The notes below the pieces were generated by a model. The model had not been told where the DNA came from and searched no databases. It saw only the letters and a program-made list of their open reading frames with translations. 64,000 nucleotides of DNA from an uncultured Bacteroidales bacterium (GTDB taxonomy: Bacteria > Bacteroidota > Bacteroidia > Bacteroidales > Muribaculaceae). Positions within the stretch are counted from its first letter, which is position 1. The number at the start of each line of letters is the position of its first letter. The stretch covers positions 1 through 64,000 of the forward strand of contig CACZAC010000021.1 in assembly GCA_902779125.1 (NCBI GenBank), written 5' to 3'. This document shows positions 62,528-64,000 of the stretch, piece by piece. The translations under genes were made by a program, and so were the position numbers.

Positions 62528-62559
62528 TTTGCATCTGTTGGAGAAAAGCAGTACCTTTG
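62528..62559 (+). promoter_or_regulatory. Promoter of the HAD gene
   Basis: TTTG (62528-62531), 20 nt, TACCTTTG (62552-62559), in the shared string AAAAGCAGTACCTTTGC; start codon 20 nt downstream. Confidence 0.75.
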
Positions 62560-62578
62560 CGGATATTTTGAGAGAGAA

Positions 62579-63247
62579 ATGAAGAAGCTGGTGATATTTG
62601 ACCTGGATGGGACGCTGCTCAACACGATAGAGGACTTGGGGCAGGCGGCGAACTATGCGCTGGAACGTAATGGCTATGCTACTCACAGCATGGCGAGTTA
62701 CCCGTATTTTGTGGGTAATGGCGTGCGAAGGCTGATGACGCGTGTGCTGCCTGAGGATGCCCGCGACGATGAGACGGTGGACAGGGTGCTGGGGGACTTC
62801 TTGGAGTACTATGATGAGCATTGCACTGACTACACGAAGCCTTATAATGGTATGCACGAGCTGCTTCAGGACCTGCGCGACCTGGGCGTGTCGATGGCTG
62901 TTGCGAGCAACAAGTATCAGAAGGCTGTGGATAAGATTATCCCGCACTTCTATCCTGACATTCCCTTTATTGCTGTCGAGGGCCACCGTGAGGGCGTTAA
63001 CGTGAAGCCTGACCCGAGTGTTGTGTTTGCCATCCTTGCTAAGGCTAGAGTCGCCAAGGCCGACACGCTGTACATCGGTGACAGCGGTGTGGATATGGAA
63101 ACTGCCCGTCGTGCGTGCATCGATTCGGTGGGCGTTACCTGGGGATTCCGCAGCAAGAAGGAACTGGTGGAATATTACGCCAATGTCATCGTCAACAATC
63201 CTGTTGATATCTTGGGTATCGTTGAGAACGGGATTGGAATAGCTTAA
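62579..63247 (+). CDS. HAD-family hydrolase, phosphoglycolate phosphatase-like
   Basis: 222 residues. HAD motif I is FDLDGTLLNTIED (nucleophile Asp8, Asp10), motif II MAVASNKYQKA, motif III Lys near VNVKPDPSV and motif IV IGDSGVDMETA. The cap is small and helical (C1 type). This is the phosphoglycolate phosphatase/pyrophosphatase PpaX-like subgroup; true substrate unknown. Start at 62579 because the promoter lies upstream; the in-frame extension to 62507 precedes the promoter. Confidence 0.88.
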   Translation: MKKLVIFDLDGTLLNTIEDLGQAANYALERNGYATHSMASYPYFVGNGVRRLMTRVLPEDARDDETVDRVLGDFLEYYDEHCTDYTKPYNGMHELLQDLRDLGVSMAVASNKYQKAVDKIIPHFYPDIPFIAVEGHREGVNVKPDPSVVFAILAKARVAKADTLYIGDSGVDMETARRACIDSVGVTWGFRSKKELVEYYANVIVNNPVDILGIVENGIGIA

Positions 63248-63312
63248 TTCCATTTAAACGTGGTAAGGCACGTTTAAATGGAAGTTTAGAGTTTAGAGTT
63301 TAGGGTTTAGAG
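63248..63312. terminator. Large hairpin followed by GTTTAGAG repeats
   Basis: A perfect 15-bp stem, 63248-63262 (TTCCATTTAAACGTG) with 63269-63283, loop GTAAGG. The following 29 nt (63284-63312) are an exact reverse complement of 3064-3092. There is no T-run, so termination is not certain. Confidence 0.5.
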
Positions 63313-63343
63313 ATAATTAGTGAATTGAAGCTTAAAAAAGGAT

Positions 63344-64000
63344 ATGGACTGGTTTACTGAATTATTTGTCGGGAACAGTGTGGCACACACTTTGATTATC
63401 TATGCCATCGTGATTGCTATCGGCGTGATGCTGGGCAAAGTGAAAATCTTTGGTATCTCGCTTGGAGCGACCTTTGTGCTGTTTTGCGGTATCTTAGTGG
63501 GTCATCTGGGCGTAGAGGTGGACCATGCGACGCTCAAGTTCATCCAGGAGTTCGGTCTGATACTGTTTATCTTCTCGATTGGTCTGCAGGTGGGTCCGAG
63601 CTTTTTCTCGTCGTTCAAGCACGAGGGCATCCAGCTGAACGGTATCGCCATGCTTATCGTGGGTCTGAACGTCGCTGTAGCGTTTGCCATCTATTTTATT
63701 GCCGGCAACATCAGCATTACCGACCTGGTGGGCGTGATGAGCGGTGCTGTTACCAATACTCCCGGTCTGGGTGCTGCCCAGCAGGCCCTTATAGAGACGG
63801 TGGGCGATGGTGCCACTGAACTCAACGAGTCGATGTCGCTGGGCTATGCCGCAGCCTATCCGCTGGGCGTTGTGGGCATCATCCTGTCGATGGTGCTGCT
63901 GAAAATCATCTTCAAGATTAATGTCGAAAAAGAAGTGGATGACATCGAGCGCGAGAAGGAGGACAGCCAGCTGAAGCCCCACGTCATCACCTATCGGGTG
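63344..64000 (+). CDS. AspT/YidE-type putative transporter, 3' end outside window
   Basis: The first 219 residues run to the window edge. They contain six hydrophobic helices (SVAHTLIIYAIVIAIGVMLG, ATFVLFCGILVGHLGVEV, LILFIFSIGLQVGPSFFSSF, LNGIAMLIVGLNVAVAFAIY) and the family motif GVMSGAVTNTPGLGAAQQAL, which marks the AspT/YidE duplication of aspartate:alanine-exchanger-like transporters. The cytoplasmic TrkA-C region expected next begins after KVNVEKEVDDIEREKED-type sequence. Substrate unknown. The ATG at 63344 has a purine-rich stretch (AAAAAAGGAT) just before it. Confidence 0.85.
   Translation, partial: MDWFTELFVGNSVAHTLIIYAIVIAIGVMLGKVKIFGISLGATFVLFCGILVGHLGVEVDHATLKFIQEFGLILFIFSIGLQVGPSFFSSFKHEGIQLNGIAMLIVGLNVAVAFAIYFIAGNISITDLVGVMSGAVTNTPGLGAAQQALIETVGDGATELNESMSLGYAAAYPLGVVGIILSMVLLKIIFKINVEKEVDDIEREKEDSQLKPHVITYRV

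Overview
The window reads as a chromosomal segment of a Bacteroidales bacterium, most likely from the Muribaculaceae/Prevotellaceae side of the order (family-level placement is inference). Supporting signs are many promoters of the Bacteroidetes sigma-ABfr type (TTTG, 18-20 nt, TAnnTTTG), TonB-dependent receptor, BACON, dockerin and choice-of-anchor-J proteins, a DUF4199/GT2/DUF6452/DUF6048 cluster, a TPR hybrid sensor kinase with an AraC output domain, and a periplasmic/outer-membrane orientation of many products. No integrase, transposase, CRISPR array or rRNA operon was seen.

Layout. 1-6.3 kb: the 5' part of a large secreted adhesin-like protein (minus), a WbuC-type cupin, a flavodoxin-like reductase and a secreted 625-residue protein. 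6.4-8.7 kb: fRMsr, rarA and yraN in one run. 9-15.5 kb: the hybrid histidine kinase (minus), then DUF4199, a family 2 glycosyltransferase, a DUF6452-type lipoprotein and a DUF6048-type protein (plus). 16-25 kb: a secreted protein, then an orphan phage-type large terminase with an unrecognised 664-residue partner (minus), and two dockerin-tailed secreted paralogues (minus). 25.3-28.7 kb: a DJ-1/PfpI protein, tRNA-Val(UAC), two outer-membrane beta-barrels and apbE. 28.7-38.8 kb: a DeoR-type repressor divergent from a glycerophosphodiester/glycerol-3-phosphate operon, glpA-glpB-glpC-glpT-glpQ-porin. 39-45 kb: a secreted paralogue of the 4.5-kb protein, a leucine-rich-repeat protein, an AGCS-type Na+/amino-acid symporter, the SRP RNA gene directly before an ATP-grasp gene, and a phosphodiesterase/nucleotide pyrophosphatase. 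46-51 kb: a TonB-dependent receptor with a BACON/OB-fold lipoprotein. 52-55.5 kb: an MBOAT O-acyltransferase with an SGNH-like partner and an acyltransferase-3 protein. 55.7-64 kb: a dockerin protein, ruvC, a large secreted GH13 amylase with a dockerin, a HAD phosphatase and the start of an AspT/YidE-type transporter.

The most striking non-coding feature is a family of GC-rich intergenic palindromes (two GCCGCGGC arms around a 3-4 nt loop). I counted 32 copies in 11 gene-free stretches. All 18 copies left of 21.8 kb point one way and all 14 copies right of 38.9 kb point the other way; there are none between. Three further intergenic repeat families flip orientation in the same way, and base composition also changes by eye from C-rich to G-rich on the plus strand. 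The simplest reading is replication-strand polarity with a switch point inside the window, possibly near the replication origin, though no DnaA-box cluster was seen.

How the genes work together: the glp operon looks like a complete route from glycerophosphodiesters across the outer membrane (porin), through hydrolysis (GlpQ) and uptake of glycerol-3-phosphate (GlpT) to oxidation by GlpABC, without a glycerol kinase. Repeated AACGAAAT motifs between its promoter and that of the DeoR gene are probable operators. The secreted amylase and the TonB receptor operon point to polysaccharide and other macromolecule use at the cell surface.
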